Positions 44,514-54,284 of a stretch of 64,000 nucleotides of DNA are shown piece after piece. A program made the position numbers and the translations under genes. The notes under the pieces were generated by a model. The model was not told where the DNA came from and searched no databases. It saw only the letters and a program-made list of their open reading frames with translations. This DNA comes from Gammaproteobacteria bacterium (GTDB lineage Bacteria > Pseudomonadota > Gammaproteobacteria > Pseudomonadales > Pseudohongiellaceae): NCBI GenBank assembly GCA_018661465.1, contig JABJIC010000032.1, positions 56,297 to 120,296 on the forward strand, read 5' to 3'. Numbering within the stretch: the first letter of the stretch is position 1; every line of letters begins with the position of its first letter.

Positions 44514-44861
44514 ATGAACGACATCGAACACAACTCAACTGATGAGGCACTTGAAGCGCTCAAGACAAAACTTAATCGGGATACCGCGAAGATTAATTGG
44601 AGCGCTCTGCAAGAGCATCACCAGAAGGAAGCGGTAATCAGGGTAGAAAATTCTCAGGACCTGGTCACCGTGGCGGGGGAGTTTGTTCAGGATAACCACT
44701 CCCAAGTGAAGGAGTGGCTCGATCAAGGAGCTATTGCCAAAGTGGGAATCGAAAGAGGCCAGCAATGGCTGGAAGACGATATAGAACTATGGGCGGTTGT
44801 TGTCGCTCCCTGGATTCTCGTTCAGGAGATTAGCCAAGACGCTAAACCAGACAATAACTAG
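44514..44861 (+). CDS. DUF2288 family protein
   Basis: This is a 115-aa cytosolic protein recognised from the DUF2288 pattern: KINWSALQEHHQKEAVIRV, VAGEFVQDNHSQVKEWLDQG and a C-terminal ELWAVVVAPWILVQE. Function is unknown for the family. A strong GGAGG site precedes the ATG. It is convergent with the TonB receptor, six bases away. Confidence 0.85.
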   Translation: MNDIEHNSTDEALEALKTKLNRDTAKINWSALQEHHQKEAVIRVENSQDLVTVAGEFVQDNHSQVKEWLDQGAIAKVGIERGQQWLEDDIELWAVVVAPWILVQEISQDAKPDNN

Positions 44862-44867
44862 CTCAGT

Positions 44868-47051
44868 TTAAAACGTCCCGTTAATAGTCAATGAAGCAGA
44901 CCGTCCCGAAGAACTACACTGATCTTCGATCTCTTCCAAAATGCCCGCTGATGTGCGGCCGACGAAACGCTGGCGTTCGCGACAAAATTCCCCGTTGTTG
45001 AAGAGTCTTTGCATATCCAGGCGAATGGTTATGTTGTTAAAGCCACGCCATTCGACAAAAGATTGCCAGAAAGGATCCCCTGCCGACAGCTCGATATCAT
45101 CGATATCAATACGAGTGCGATTGCCGTCGAATTGATTGCGCCAGGTCAGGCCGTAATTTAGGTTCAGCGTGGGAATGTCGTGGCGAAAACCAAGGCTGGT
45201 ACGACCACGGTCGCTATAGAGGAATCTGCGATCAGTGCCAAGAAACGGATCGGTAATTTCTGAATCTTCTGCTGAAAAGCTTGCAGTGATTAACAGATTT
45301 GGCATATCGATCATACGCATGCGAATACTGCTATTCAGTTGAATGCCATACTTGATGCCGTCGCCAATATTGCCGTTAGCGCTTTGTAGACTGGTTTCAG
45401 AGGTAGAAACATCGAGCCGTTCTATTCTGTCGTGCCAGTCTTCATAGTAGAGTCTGCCACTAAGTACACCGACATCGTTTGCCAGACGGTATTCAGAATT
45501 TATCTCGTAATTCCAATACCATTCCTGTCGTAGGTTGGCATTGCCTGCAGTAACATCAGAATCTTCATCTTTATTGTCGGTGGCAGCTACGAAGTCTCGA
45601 AAACTTAATTGCTCAACAACCTTTTCGATAGTGCCTCTTAGCTGGAGAGAAGGGGTCAGGTCATACCTAAAATCCACTTTGGGCTTTACAAAACTGAAAT
45701 CCCGCTTGTTTGAAACATCGCCTCTCTGAATGATCTCTGAAGATTCATACAGAATTGAGGATTCTAAAGACATGTCTGGGCTGATAATCCAGTTATGGAT
45801 CGCAAAGGGTTCGTAGCGAATTTCTTCAACACTGGAGTTTGCATTGGATACGGAAACAGGTACCAGACCACCATGACTGACAGAAGGAGTGCCTGTGCTG
45901 CTAGCTGTGCCTAGAGCGAGATTGGAATCGAGAATAGTTTGAGCGCGCTCCGCTCCCAATTCAATATCTTGACCCTGGAATATATCGAAAGTATAGGAGC
46001 CGCGAGCAATGCGTTCCTTGGTTGTACTTCCGGAGTCGAGAAACAAATTCTTTGTTTCAAAGCCTGTATTCCCGACATCCCAGCGTTCTCTGGTGCTTGA
46101 CCGTGTGAAGGAGTTACTTATAGCCAGTACCTTAAAGCGTCCACCATTCTCAGCATTGAATTCATAGTCGCCACCGATCTCCCAGTTTTCAATGGCGCTG
46201 GGACTAGCTTCCCGTTGTCGAGCTTCAATATTCGGTGTAAGTGTCAGATCAATGGTTCGTCTTAGCAATTCAGAATCGCCTGTGCCTTCTGAATAAAGCG
46301 CATTGAATCGAGCGCTGCTTTTTGCGCTAATTTCATAATTCAAATTGGTGCTAAGTGTGGAGTTGTCTCCGTCGGTAGTATTACTTTCTCTGATGATATC
46401 GTTGGGAGAAAAATCGCCGAGTACGGAGTTTTCCTTGCTTAGATTCATGTAGTGAACATCTGCAGCCTCGGCGCTGATCTGATAGTTCAGACCGCCCTGT
46501 TGCCCGCTATAGGATAGGCTGCCGGACGGGGAAATCTTATCGTCCTGAGATTGATCGGCGCGTAGTTCATACTGTAATGATGATGAGCTTAATGATTCAA
46601 ATAGCACTACGTTGACTACCTGACCACTGCCTCGCACATCCAGTTCGCCGGAGGTTCCACGAATGATCTCGATGTAATCAACCTGGTCAGCCGTTATTCT
46701 GCCTAATTGGCTATCGGTGCTATTGTTTTTGCCTGCTGTGCGTTTTCCGTTAATTAGAATTTCACTACCGCCACTTCCGCTGCCGAATCCACGGCCACCA
46801 CTACTACCGCCGCCTTTACCTGGAGGGCCTCCGCGACCACGACTACTACCGCTGAACCCGCTGCCGGTGCTGAGCCCGGGGATTCGATCCATCATGTCCT
46901 GTGCAGTTACAGGCGCCCATTCAGTGAAGTAAGCAGCAGGGTAGCGCACGGTGGATTCTTCACCGACGTTGTCCTGAGCTAAGGCTTGAGGCCCAAGACT
47001 AAGGAATAGCAGGAAAAGAGTGGTGCGAATCATCGTAATAGAATCTTTCAT
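44868..47051 (-). CDS. TonB-dependent receptor with Gly-rich plug insert
   Basis: This is an outer-membrane receptor of 727 aa. The signal peptide (TTLFLLFLSLGPQALAQ) ends near residue 26. The plug begins at TAQDMMDRIPGLSTG, is interrupted by a Gly/Ser/Arg-rich stretch at residues 61-96, and resumes with SEILINGKRT and VDYIEIIRG. A beta-barrel follows, with alternating aromatic strands and ending SASLTINGTF. An in-frame ATG six codons in is an alternative start. The substrate is unknown. The leader carries a 20-bp palindrome. Confidence 0.9.
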   Translation of the reverse strand: MKDSITMIRTTLFLLFLSLGPQALAQDNVGEESTVRYPAAYFTEWAPVTAQDMMDRIPGLSTGSGFSGSSRGRGGPPGKGGGSSGGRGFGSGSGGSEILINGKRTAGKNNSTDSQLGRITADQVDYIEIIRGTSGELDVRGSGQVVNVVLFESLSSSSLQYELRADQSQDDKISPSGSLSYSGQQGGLNYQISAEAADVHYMNLSKENSVLGDFSPNDIIRESNTTDGDNSTLSTNLNYEISAKSSARFNALYSEGTGDSELLRRTIDLTLTPNIEARQREASPSAIENWEIGGDYEFNAENGGRFKVLAISNSFTRSSTRERWDVGNTGFETKNLFLDSGSTTKERIARGSYTFDIFQGQDIELGAERAQTILDSNLALGTASSTGTPSVSHGGLVPVSVSNANSSVEEIRYEPFAIHNWIISPDMSLESSILYESSEIIQRGDVSNKRDFSFVKPKVDFRYDLTPSLQLRGTIEKVVEQLSFRDFVAATDNKDEDSDVTAGNANLRQEWYWNYEINSEYRLANDVGVLSGRLYYEDWHDRIERLDVSTSETSLQSANGNIGDGIKYGIQLNSSIRMRMIDMPNLLITASFSAEDSEITDPFLGTDRRFLYSDRGRTSLGFRHDIPTLNLNYGLTWRNQFDGNRTRIDIDDIELSAGDPFWQSFVEWRGFNNITIRLDMQRLFNNGEFCRERQRFVGRTSAGILEEIEDQCSSSGRSASLTINGTF

Positions 47052-47382
47052 GGCTCGAGTCTCTGGGTGATTCTGGCGAAATAATTCGCCAGTATTGCAT
47101 AAGCATCTGGTTCGAATTGTGACAATTTGTACGGCTCAAACCTCTATGAATTGGCTAGCTACACCCCTATATCGTCTCTTACTATCTCAACTGCAATCTC
47201 AGCCAAATAAGCGAGCAGAGATCTATAAGGATGGCAGAAGTGATTCTGACCGGCTTTCAGGTCATTTTGTCTCCAGATTATGTCTTTTTTCAGTAAACGG
47301 GCCCTGTTCCAGATAGTGATAATTACTTAAGGCTTTGTTAGTGTTACATCATCATCTCCGCTGAATTTACAGAGGTATTCCC
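47052..47382. other. 331-base divergent promoter region
   Basis: This lies between the TonB receptor (minus) and the penicillin acylase-family gene (plus). No gene is supported. It contains the 20-bp palindrome at 47073-47092 and an AGAGG site before the acylase ATG. Confidence 0.5.
47073..47092. promoter_or_regulatory. 20-bp perfect palindrome in the TonB receptor leader
   Basis: CTGGCGAA-ATAA-TTCGCCAG has 8-bp perfectly complementary arms around a 4-base spacer. It lies 22 bases upstream of the receptor ATG, so it could be an operator or an RNA hairpin near the ribosome-binding site. Confidence 0.6.
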
Positions 47383-49701
47383 ATGCGTATTCTGCCCGGC
47401 CTAATCTCCACTTTTACTCCCCGATTTACTCTCATTACCCTTTGTTCCGTCATAGCTTTGGGGGCTTGCTCCCCTGAGTCTACTGCTCCGACAGCTAGTA
47501 CCGCCGCACCTGAAGCGGATACAGCTGTTGCCATGACGGATCAGGCAGGCAATGAAGTTCAGATTCGTTGGACCTCTCATGGCATTCCTCACATACAAGC
47601 CGATAATTGGGAAGGACTGGGTTATGGCTTTGCCCATGCGATCGCTACCAATACCATTTGTGTATTGGCTCGAGAATTTGTCACCGTACGTGGAGAGCAG
47701 GCGAAATATTTTGGTGCCACTGAAGCAAACATCAATGCTGATGCTTTTCATCAGGCCTTGTTGCACCCAGCGAAGATCGATGAATACGTCTCCTACGGCT
47801 CGTCCGAAAATCATGACCTCGATGCCGGTTACGTTGCCGGATATAACAATTTCATTGAAACAAGAGCCGGTGAAATGCCGGCCTCTTGTAACAATGCTCC
47901 CTGGATTACGCCAATTACCGAACGTGACCTGGCAAAAATGTCGATCGGCGTGGGTGTGCGTTATGGGCTTGGCAGAGTGACCGACGAAATTGCTACCGCT
48001 CAGCCGGGCTTGGAGTTGGCCCAGTTAAATAAGCTGGATCTTTTCGTTGATCCAGAAATGATCGGTAGTAATGCCCTCGGCTTTGGTAAGGAACTCACCG
48101 ATACCGGTCGTGGAATTTTGATGGGAAATCCCCATTACCCCTGGCATGGACCTTCACGATTTCATATTGCTCACATGACTCTTCCCGGAGAAGTCGATGT
48201 TATGGGCGCCAGCTTGATAACAACAAACAGAATTGCTATCGGCTTCACTGAGAAAGTAGCCTGGTCCCATACGGTTTCCACAGCCCTCAGGTTCACCATG
48301 TTCAGACTTGATCTGGATGAGGGAAATCCCATGGCATATCGAGTCGGTGATGATGTGCGTAATATCGAAGCCATCAACGTCCAGGTAGAAACAGATCAGG
48401 GCATGGTCGATCGTACTGTGTATATGACCCACCTCGGTCCTGTAGTTGTAGGTGAATCAACACCATGGAATGATCGTTATGTTTATGTGATGCGCGATGT
48501 GAATTATGAAAATTATCGCACCGGTGATCAATACATGGAAATGAGTGCTTCGCAAAATGTATCAGAACTGAGAGATGCATTGGCCACCCATCAGGCCGCC
48601 GCATTCGTGAATACTATCGCCGCCGACTTCGATGGTGGAGCGTTGTATGCTGATATGTCTGCCATACCGAATGTTTCAAACGAGCTGATCGATCGCTGTG
48701 CTGTTGATACTGAAGGTGGCGCTCGTGTGATTACCTTGAATGGCTCCGATCCAACTTGTAATTGGCAGGTGGATGCAAGAGCTGCCTATCCGGGTCTTAT
48801 GCCGCCCACGGAGCAGCCTAGCCTGATCACGGATACTTATGTAAGCAACAGCAATGATTCCTATTGGTTATCCAATCCTGATCAGCGGCTGGAAGGCTTC
48901 TCACCTATTATAGGTAATGAGCAGGAAGTTCGATCCCTTCGCACCCGTGCCGGTCTTAAGTTTGTGGAGGAAGTCCTAAATTCTAATCAGAAATTTTCTC
49001 AAGAAACAGTGCAGAACCTGTTGTTTAACCACCGACATTACGGTGCAGAAGTTTTTCTTGATGAAATTCTTGCGGTCTGTGAGCAGAGTGCAGATCTTGC
49101 CGAAGCCTGTGCTGTCCTGTCGAATTGGGACAGACGTCAGGACCTCGACAGTGTGGGTGCGCTTGTCTTCAATCGGTTCTGGGAAACCGCGCGTGGCTTA
49201 AGCTCACACTTTGCAGTGCCATTCGATGTTGATGATCCCGTTCACACCCCGAGAGGGCTTACCACCGATCAAGATGCTACCCGTGAATTCATAACAGATT
49301 CTTTACGGCAGGCAGTCGCATCACTTAATGAAGCGGGCATTGCTCTGGATACCAAATGGGGAGACGTGCAATTCGTCATGCGAAATGGTGAGAAGATTGG
49401 TATTCCAGGAGGTGCTGGCGGGCAGGGCATGTTTAGTGTGATCACTTCCCGTTTCGATGCGGACAATGGTGGTTACAACCCGATTGTTCATGGCAATAGT
49501 TATATTCAGACAGTTACCTGGAACGAAGATGGCACGCCTAACGCTAAAGCCATACTCAGTTATTCCCAGTCGCCTGAAGCGGATTCGGAGTTTTACTCTG
49601 ACTTAACTAAGTTGTATTCCCAAAGCCAGTGGCTTGATCTCCCTTTTACCGATGAGGAGATTGCTTCTGATCTGGTGAGGGAAGAAGTTCTCAGCTTCTA
49701 G
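47383..49701 (+). CDS. Penicillin acylase family lipoprotein (acylase/AHL-acylase-like)
   Basis: This is an Ntn-hydrolase precursor of 772 aa. A lipobox (IALGAC, Cys 29) predicts membrane anchoring. The alpha chain runs to about residue 228 and the mature beta chain would start at Ser 229 in GSNALGFGKELTDTGRGILMG, the self-cleavage site and nucleophile. NPHYPWHGPSRFHIAHM is the following conserved segment. Members cleave amides such as penicillin G, acyl-homoserine lactones or N-acyl amino acids; the substrate here is unknown. An M28 peptidase gene follows 118 bases later. Confidence 0.92.
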   Translation: MRILPGLISTFTPRFTLITLCSVIALGACSPESTAPTASTAAPEADTAVAMTDQAGNEVQIRWTSHGIPHIQADNWEGLGYGFAHAIATNTICVLAREFVTVRGEQAKYFGATEANINADAFHQALLHPAKIDEYVSYGSSENHDLDAGYVAGYNNFIETRAGEMPASCNNAPWITPITERDLAKMSIGVGVRYGLGRVTDEIATAQPGLELAQLNKLDLFVDPEMIGSNALGFGKELTDTGRGILMGNPHYPWHGPSRFHIAHMTLPGEVDVMGASLITTNRIAIGFTEKVAWSHTVSTALRFTMFRLDLDEGNPMAYRVGDDVRNIEAINVQVETDQGMVDRTVYMTHLGPVVVGESTPWNDRYVYVMRDVNYENYRTGDQYMEMSASQNVSELRDALATHQAAAFVNTIAADFDGGALYADMSAIPNVSNELIDRCAVDTEGGARVITLNGSDPTCNWQVDARAAYPGLMPPTEQPSLITDTYVSNSNDSYWLSNPDQRLEGFSPIIGNEQEVRSLRTRAGLKFVEEVLNSNQKFSQETVQNLLFNHRHYGAEVFLDEILAVCEQSADLAEACAVLSNWDRRQDLDSVGALVFNRFWETARGLSSHFAVPFDVDDPVHTPRGLTTDQDATREFITDSLRQAVASLNEAGIALDTKWGDVQFVMRNGEKIGIPGGAGGQGMFSVITSRFDADNGGYNPIVHGNSYIQTVTWNEDGTPNAKAILSYSQSPEADSEFYSDLTKLYSQSQWLDLPFTDEEIASDLVREEVLSF

Positions 49702-49819
49702 GCTTCTTAACACTCAGTCTCCGTTCGGGGTTAGTACATTTATTTGTGTGCTGGCCTCGCTGTTTCTCCGCTGACTGAATTTGATTGAATTTATTTTTAC
49801 ATGAACGAGGCATTTCAAC

Positions 49820-52021
49820 ATGCGCAAGACACTATTAGTTTTCCTTCTGTTTTCTTCATCCCTATTTGCGCAAGACCCTCTGCTGGGTTTCGATACAGCA
49901 AGTAGTGCATCCCAGCGAGAGTTGGAGGCTGAATTCGATAGCCATCTATCGGCTGAAGACTTGGACGAGTGGTTGCGCATTCTGTCTCGAGAACCCCATC
50001 ATGTTGGATCTGCAGCAGGATTGGCTGTGGTGGAATTCGTAGCAGACAAGTTTCGATCATGGGGCTATGACACCGAAATCGCCGAGTATGAAGTATTGTT
50101 TCCCAGCCCTCGCACCCGTGAGTTGGAGTTAGTAGCACCAACTCGATTTACCGCCAGTCTTACCGAAGACTCTCTGCCTGAAGATCCCAGCACCTCGCGC
50201 ACTGACGACTTGCTGCCGCCGTATAATGCTTTTTCAACCGATGGCGAGGTTGAAGCTGAATTGGTTTTCGTGAACTACGGAACGCCGGCTGACTATGAAA
50301 TTTTGGATCGCTATGGCATTAGTGTCGAAGGCAAGATCGCTATTTCTCGTTATGGAGGATCATGGCGCGGAATCAAGCCGAAGTTAGCGGCAGAAAAAGG
50401 GGCAATTGGCACCATTATATATTCAGATCCTGCCGACGATGGCTATGGTGCGGGTGATACCTATCCTGACGGCCCTTTCAAACATGAAAGCGCAGTGCAA
50501 CGTGGATCGGTGATGGATATGCCAACTTATCCAGGAGATGTGTTGACACCATTCGTTGGAGCAACTTCAGAAGCGCAGCGCTTGCCACTTGAAGACGCGC
50601 CCACAATAACCGAGATTCCGGTGTTGCCAATTTCCTATCGCGATGCACTGCCGCTGCTGGAAGCTATGGGTGGAGAAGTGGTGCCATCGGAATGGCGCGG
50701 TGGTTTGCCAATTACATACCATCTCGGACCAGGTCCTGCCCGAGTGCGTATGAAGCTGGAATTCAACTGGGACATGGTTACAGCCTATAACGTGATTGCA
50801 ACCATGGAAGGTTCTGAGTACCCCGATCAATGGGTGATACGTGGCAACCATCACGACGGTTGGAATCATGGCGCGGCAGACCCTATCTCGGGTCTAGTGG
50901 CCCTAATGTCCGAAGCAAAGGCGCTCGGTGAGTTGGCTGCCGATGGAAATGGCCCAAAACGTACAGTGGTATATGCAGCATGGGATTCGGAAGAGCAGGG
51001 ACTAATCGGTTCTACTGAGTGGGTTGAACATCATGCCCAGGAACTGGATGAAAAAGCAGTCGCCTATATTAATACCGACGGCAATAGCCGTGGCTTCGTG
51101 AATATCGGCGGCAGTCATGTACTTGAGAAAATGGCCAACGAGGTGATGCGGGATGTGACCGATCCGCAGACCGGCGTATCAGTAGCAGAGCGTCGTCGAG
51201 CACGTATTGAAGTTAACGGAAACGCCGCAGCCAGAGCTGAACTTAAGAGTCGGAGCGATATGAGAATTAGCCCCTTGGGGTCTGGTTCTGACTATTCGCC
51301 GTTTTTGCAACATTTGGGTGTTGCCTCCTTGAATATAGGATTCGGCGGTGAGGCTAGAGACGGTAGCTATCACACCCTATATGACACCTATGAGCACTAC
51401 ACGACATTCCGGGATCCAGGAATGATCTATGGCGTAGCTCTAGCCAAAGTGGCCGGCCGGGCAACTATGCGACTTGCCTATGCGCCGAGACTGCCGTTTG
51501 AATTTACCGGTCTTGCAGACAACATCGCTCTCTACGTTGATGAGGTTGAAGAACTTGCCGAAGATATGCGCAGTCAAACTCTTGAAACCAATCAGCGCAT
51601 TGATTCTGGAGTCTATCAATTAGCCCTCGATCCAACCCGTGCCCTGGTCGCGCCTTTGCACAAGGATGAAGTCCCGTTCTTCAGTTTTGCGCCACTCAGG
51701 AATGCATTGGATGAACTGGAAAAAGCGGCGGCTGATTATTCCGATGTGGCGAAGAGTGGCGGAGCCGCGAATGAGCAGCAAAACATTCTTCTCTACACCA
51801 GCGAACGTGAGTTGACCCGTGTGGATGGATTGCCCGGTCGGCCCTGGTTTACACATCACATCTATGCGCCAGGGTTTTACACAGGTTATGGCGTGAAGAC
51901 TCTTCCCGGTGTCCGCGAAGCGATAGAAGAGCGCCAATACGATCTGGTGTCCGATGAAATATTTGTGGCGGCAGATGTTATTAGTGGAGTCGCAAGCAGG
52001 GTGAGAGCGCTTTCGGATTAA
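49820..52021 (+). CDS. M28 family metallopeptidase (glutamate carboxypeptidase II-like)
   Basis: This is an exported peptidase, 733 aa. A signal peptide covers residues 1-15 (LLVFLLFSSSLFAQ). A PA domain occupies the first third. The zinc ligands are in GNHHDGWNHGAADP (His, Asp), WDSEEQGLIGSTEW (catalytic Glu and Glu) and YHTLYDTYEH (His). The C-terminal part (residues about 570-730) is the transferrin-receptor-like dimerisation domain. Such enzymes trim C-terminal acidic residues or short peptides. It would supply substrates for OppABCDF (inference). Confidence 0.93.
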   Translation: MRKTLLVFLLFSSSLFAQDPLLGFDTASSASQRELEAEFDSHLSAEDLDEWLRILSREPHHVGSAAGLAVVEFVADKFRSWGYDTEIAEYEVLFPSPRTRELELVAPTRFTASLTEDSLPEDPSTSRTDDLLPPYNAFSTDGEVEAELVFVNYGTPADYEILDRYGISVEGKIAISRYGGSWRGIKPKLAAEKGAIGTIIYSDPADDGYGAGDTYPDGPFKHESAVQRGSVMDMPTYPGDVLTPFVGATSEAQRLPLEDAPTITEIPVLPISYRDALPLLEAMGGEVVPSEWRGGLPITYHLGPGPARVRMKLEFNWDMVTAYNVIATMEGSEYPDQWVIRGNHHDGWNHGAADPISGLVALMSEAKALGELAADGNGPKRTVVYAAWDSEEQGLIGSTEWVEHHAQELDEKAVAYINTDGNSRGFVNIGGSHVLEKMANEVMRDVTDPQTGVSVAERRRARIEVNGNAAARAELKSRSDMRISPLGSGSDYSPFLQHLGVASLNIGFGGEARDGSYHTLYDTYEHYTTFRDPGMIYGVALAKVAGRATMRLAYAPRLPFEFTGLADNIALYVDEVEELAEDMRSQTLETNQRIDSGVYQLALDPTRALVAPLHKDEVPFFSFAPLRNALDELEKAAADYSDVAKSGGAANEQQNILLYTSERELTRVDGLPGRPWFTHHIYAPGFYTGYGVKTLPGVREAIEERQYDLVSDEIFVAADVISGVASRVRALSD

Positions 52022-52030
52022 ACAGAAGCT

Positions 52031-52052
52031 CCTCGTTTGTTCTTAAACGAGG
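52031..52052. terminator. Hairpin between convergent genes
   Basis: CCTCGTTT pairs with AAACGAGG across a 6-base loop, an 8-bp perfect stem. It starts nine bases after the M28 stop and overlaps the stop of the minus-strand gene. T-runs are weak on both sides, so termination is only probable. Confidence 0.5.
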
Positions 52053-52978
52053 GTGTTGAATAGATCGATTAATTCTTCGAGTTTCGATTGAATCGCGGGG
52101 TCGATATCCTGGCCCTGTAATTGATCTGACAGAGCCCGTATAAATTGTTTGCTGTTATTCAGCTCCGTCATGCCTTCGATACTGGAAAATGCGTCGGGCC
52201 AGGCATTCATTGAAGTCGGTGCATCGAAGCTTTCAAGCCATGCGACAAATTCTTCTGTGGGTAGGGCTTGTCGCCGAATCAGTATTGTGACCGATCGTGC
52301 CAGTCTATCGCCTTCATTGAACCCGTAGCCGGCTGCCGTTGGTCCCGCTTTGCTTCGAATGCCGGTAAGAATCAACCTCGATTGCTCTTCATCTAAAGCC
52401 GAATGCAATGAGAATCGCCAGAGCACATCAGCCAGATGTGCTATTAGATGTACCCATCCGATATCCTCCACCAATCCTCGAAAGTCTGATTCATTATCTA
52501 ATGCAATTACGCTAGTTCGTAATAACTCAAGGCGATCCTGCTCACTCATAAACGAATTAAGATTATCTGCCCGCATGAGCTCACCCAGAATCAGTGCAGA
52601 GAACGAACGCAACAGAGTTTGATCGCTATAGCTTTCTTCTAGATTGGGAGACAGTGTTTGTAATAAGAAGGAGCTGGTTTCAGTTGAAATTTTTTCGCTG
52701 CGCAGCCAGTAGGTGAGAAGGTCATAGCTAATCCCGTCTCGTAATTCACTGTCTGCTGAGCCAAGACAGTGAATCAATTCTCGAGCAAGCTGATTTGTAG
52801 CATGATTTTCGTTGTCGGCTGTTGCGTGAATTGGACGCCAATAATCCAGCGCCGCGGCCGTATCAAGACAGCTGCTCTGGTCTGATTGAGAGCTGGCTGC
52901 GCTTGCCCATAGCAGGCAGCTGCAGCTGAGAAGCCCAAGCAGTAGTTTGTATACAGAAGTGTTTGATCGATATGTCAT
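52043..52978 (-). CDS. Exported protein of unknown function
   Basis: Not recognised. It is 311 aa with a signal peptide ending near SQSDQ (hydrophobic LLLGLLSCSCLLWASAA). The rest is helical and acidic, with spaced Leu and Trp residues as in alpha-helical repeat proteins (for example DIGWVHLIAHLADVLWRFSLHSA). A LSCSCLL stretch could be mistaken for a lipobox. The start overlaps the glutaredoxin stop by four bases (ATGA), which fixes it. Confidence 0.75.
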   Translation of the reverse strand: MTYRSNTSVYKLLLGLLSCSCLLWASAASSQSDQSSCLDTAAALDYWRPIHATADNENHATNQLARELIHCLGSADSELRDGISYDLLTYWLRSEKISTETSSFLLQTLSPNLEESYSDQTLLRSFSALILGELMRADNLNSFMSEQDRLELLRTSVIALDNESDFRGLVEDIGWVHLIAHLADVLWRFSLHSALDEEQSRLILTGIRSKAGPTAAGYGFNEGDRLARSVTILIRRQALPTEEFVAWLESFDAPTSMNAWPDAFSSIEGMTELNNSKQFIRALSDQLQGQDIDPAIQSKLEELIDLFNTLV

Positions 52979-53229
52979 TGTTCTAAAAGGCTGGCGAATT
53001 CGCCACTATTGATCTGTTGATACAGTTCTCGAAATCCGCCCACTGAATGATCTCCAACGAAGATCTGCGGCATGGTGCGTTGACCGGACTTAACCATGAC
53101 TTCCTGCATGAGTTCAGGTTCCTCATCCAGATTTACTTCTTCGTAGTCATAATCATTGCTAACAAGTAATTGTTTGGCTGCGCCGCAGTAGGTGCAGAGA
53201 CGACGTGTATAAAGTGTAATAGTGGGCAT
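52975..53229 (-). CDS. grxC: Glutaredoxin
   Basis: This is an 84-aa thiol-disulfide oxidoreductase. The start at 53229 gives MPTITLYTRRLCTYCGAAKQ with active-site CTYC (usually CPYC), TMPQIFVGDHSVGGFRELY (cis-Pro and glutathione site) and a normal end. A longer frame upstream would overlap the hydrolase gene and is rejected. It lies between a dienelactone hydrolase and an unknown exported protein on the minus strand. Confidence 0.93.
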   Translation of the reverse strand: MPTITLYTRRLCTYCGAAKQLLVSNDYDYEEVNLDEEPELMQEVMVKSGQRTMPQIFVGDHSVGGFRELYQQINSGEFASLLEQ

Positions 53230-53296
53230 ATAGTAGTGTTGCTTATTTAGTTTAGTGAACAGATTTTCCGACAGTAGACTTAATGTATACACCGGT

Positions 53297-54016
53297 CTAA
53301 AGACATCTCTTGTACATTGCCAGCAGTCTTTCCCAGTGTCGCTCGGATGCAGCCTTGTGATACATGCCTTTTCTCCCGGGGAATACAAATCCATGTCCAG
53401 TATCAGGATACCATTCGATCCGTGAATTGATATCGATGCCTTTCAGGTAGCTCTCAAGATCATCAATCATCTGCTGCGGTGCATGTTCGTCGGTTTCAGC
53501 ACAGCCGAAATACATTTCACCAGATATCTTGTGGGCATTAAGATGGGGTGAGTGTGGGCTGTCTATAAGGAGGCGTATACCGTGAAAAGATGCACTGGCT
53601 GCTATCTTGTCTGGAAAGGCTGCGGCTGCAGCAAAGGCAAAGGGTCCGCTCATGCAATATCCGACACAACCGATTTTCCCGCCACGAGCGGCATCTTCTT
53701 TTTCAGAAAAATTCGTAAGTACTTCGACATCTTCACATACCATGGCATTGCTGAGTGAATCCATGTGTGAATACATTTCTTCACGATTGGAGTTCTCGAT
53801 AATGTATTCACGCACGCGGCGGTAGTAAAGATTGGGCAGCATTACATAATATCCAGCGGAGCCAAGCCGCCGCGCCATATCGTGTAGCTCTTCACGTTTG
53901 CCAGGAGCGTCCATCAGAATGATCACAACTGGATGTGGCCCTTCCTCTTCAGGATGAGTAATAAAGGTGTTCATTACGCCATCCTTGGTTTGAATATCTA
54001 TTTCGCGATCAATCAT
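53297..54016 (-). CDS. Dienelactone hydrolase family protein
   Basis: This is an alpha/beta hydrolase of 239 aa with a cysteine nucleophile: GYCMSGPFAFAAAAAFPDKIAA. The acid is in CAETDEHAP and the His in DTGHGFVFPGR. Short, cytosolic, no signal. Family members open lactones in aromatic degradation; no such pathway is nearby, so the substrate is unknown. It heads the three-gene minus-strand group with grxC. Confidence 0.9.
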   Translation of the reverse strand: MIDREIDIQTKDGVMNTFITHPEEEGPHPVVIILMDAPGKREELHDMARRLGSAGYYVMLPNLYYRRVREYIIENSNREEMYSHMDSLSNAMVCEDVEVLTNFSEKEDAARGGKIGCVGYCMSGPFAFAAAAAFPDKIAASASFHGIRLLIDSPHSPHLNAHKISGEMYFGCAETDEHAPQQMIDDLESYLKGIDINSRIEWYPDTGHGFVFPGRKGMYHKAASERHWERLLAMYKRCL

Positions 54017-54063
54017 GGTTTCTAGTCTTCTCGAGTTTTAGATGTGGTCTTATTGCTTTCTCG

Positions 54064-54088
54064 TTTTTGCAAACGGCAATTGCAAAAA
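54064..54088. repeat. A/T-flanked inverted repeat
   Basis: TTTTTGCAA and TTGCAAAAA are perfect complements separated by 7 bases. It lies about 50 bases upstream of the hydrolase start on the minus strand, in the 268-base gap that otherwise shows no gene. Confidence 0.4.
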
Positions 54089-54284
54089 TGCTCAGAGAAA
54101 GAAAACGTCTGCAAAGAAAGGTATCAGAAAGAAGCAGCAGGGTCAGCCGCATCTCTTCGCTACAACAAAATAATTTCGTTTAAGTATTTCACTTCTAGCA
54201 TCGCGGGTCCTCGCCACAGGCTCGGGGATGTAGCAGAATCAAGCAAATTGGTAGTATTCTTGAAGAATAACAAAGGAGAGCTCT

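Noticed and set aside
53230..53394. N-terminal extension of glutaredoxin
   Set aside because: It would overlap the dienelactone hydrolase gene and is not glutaredoxin-like; the MPTITLY start gives a normal-length protein.
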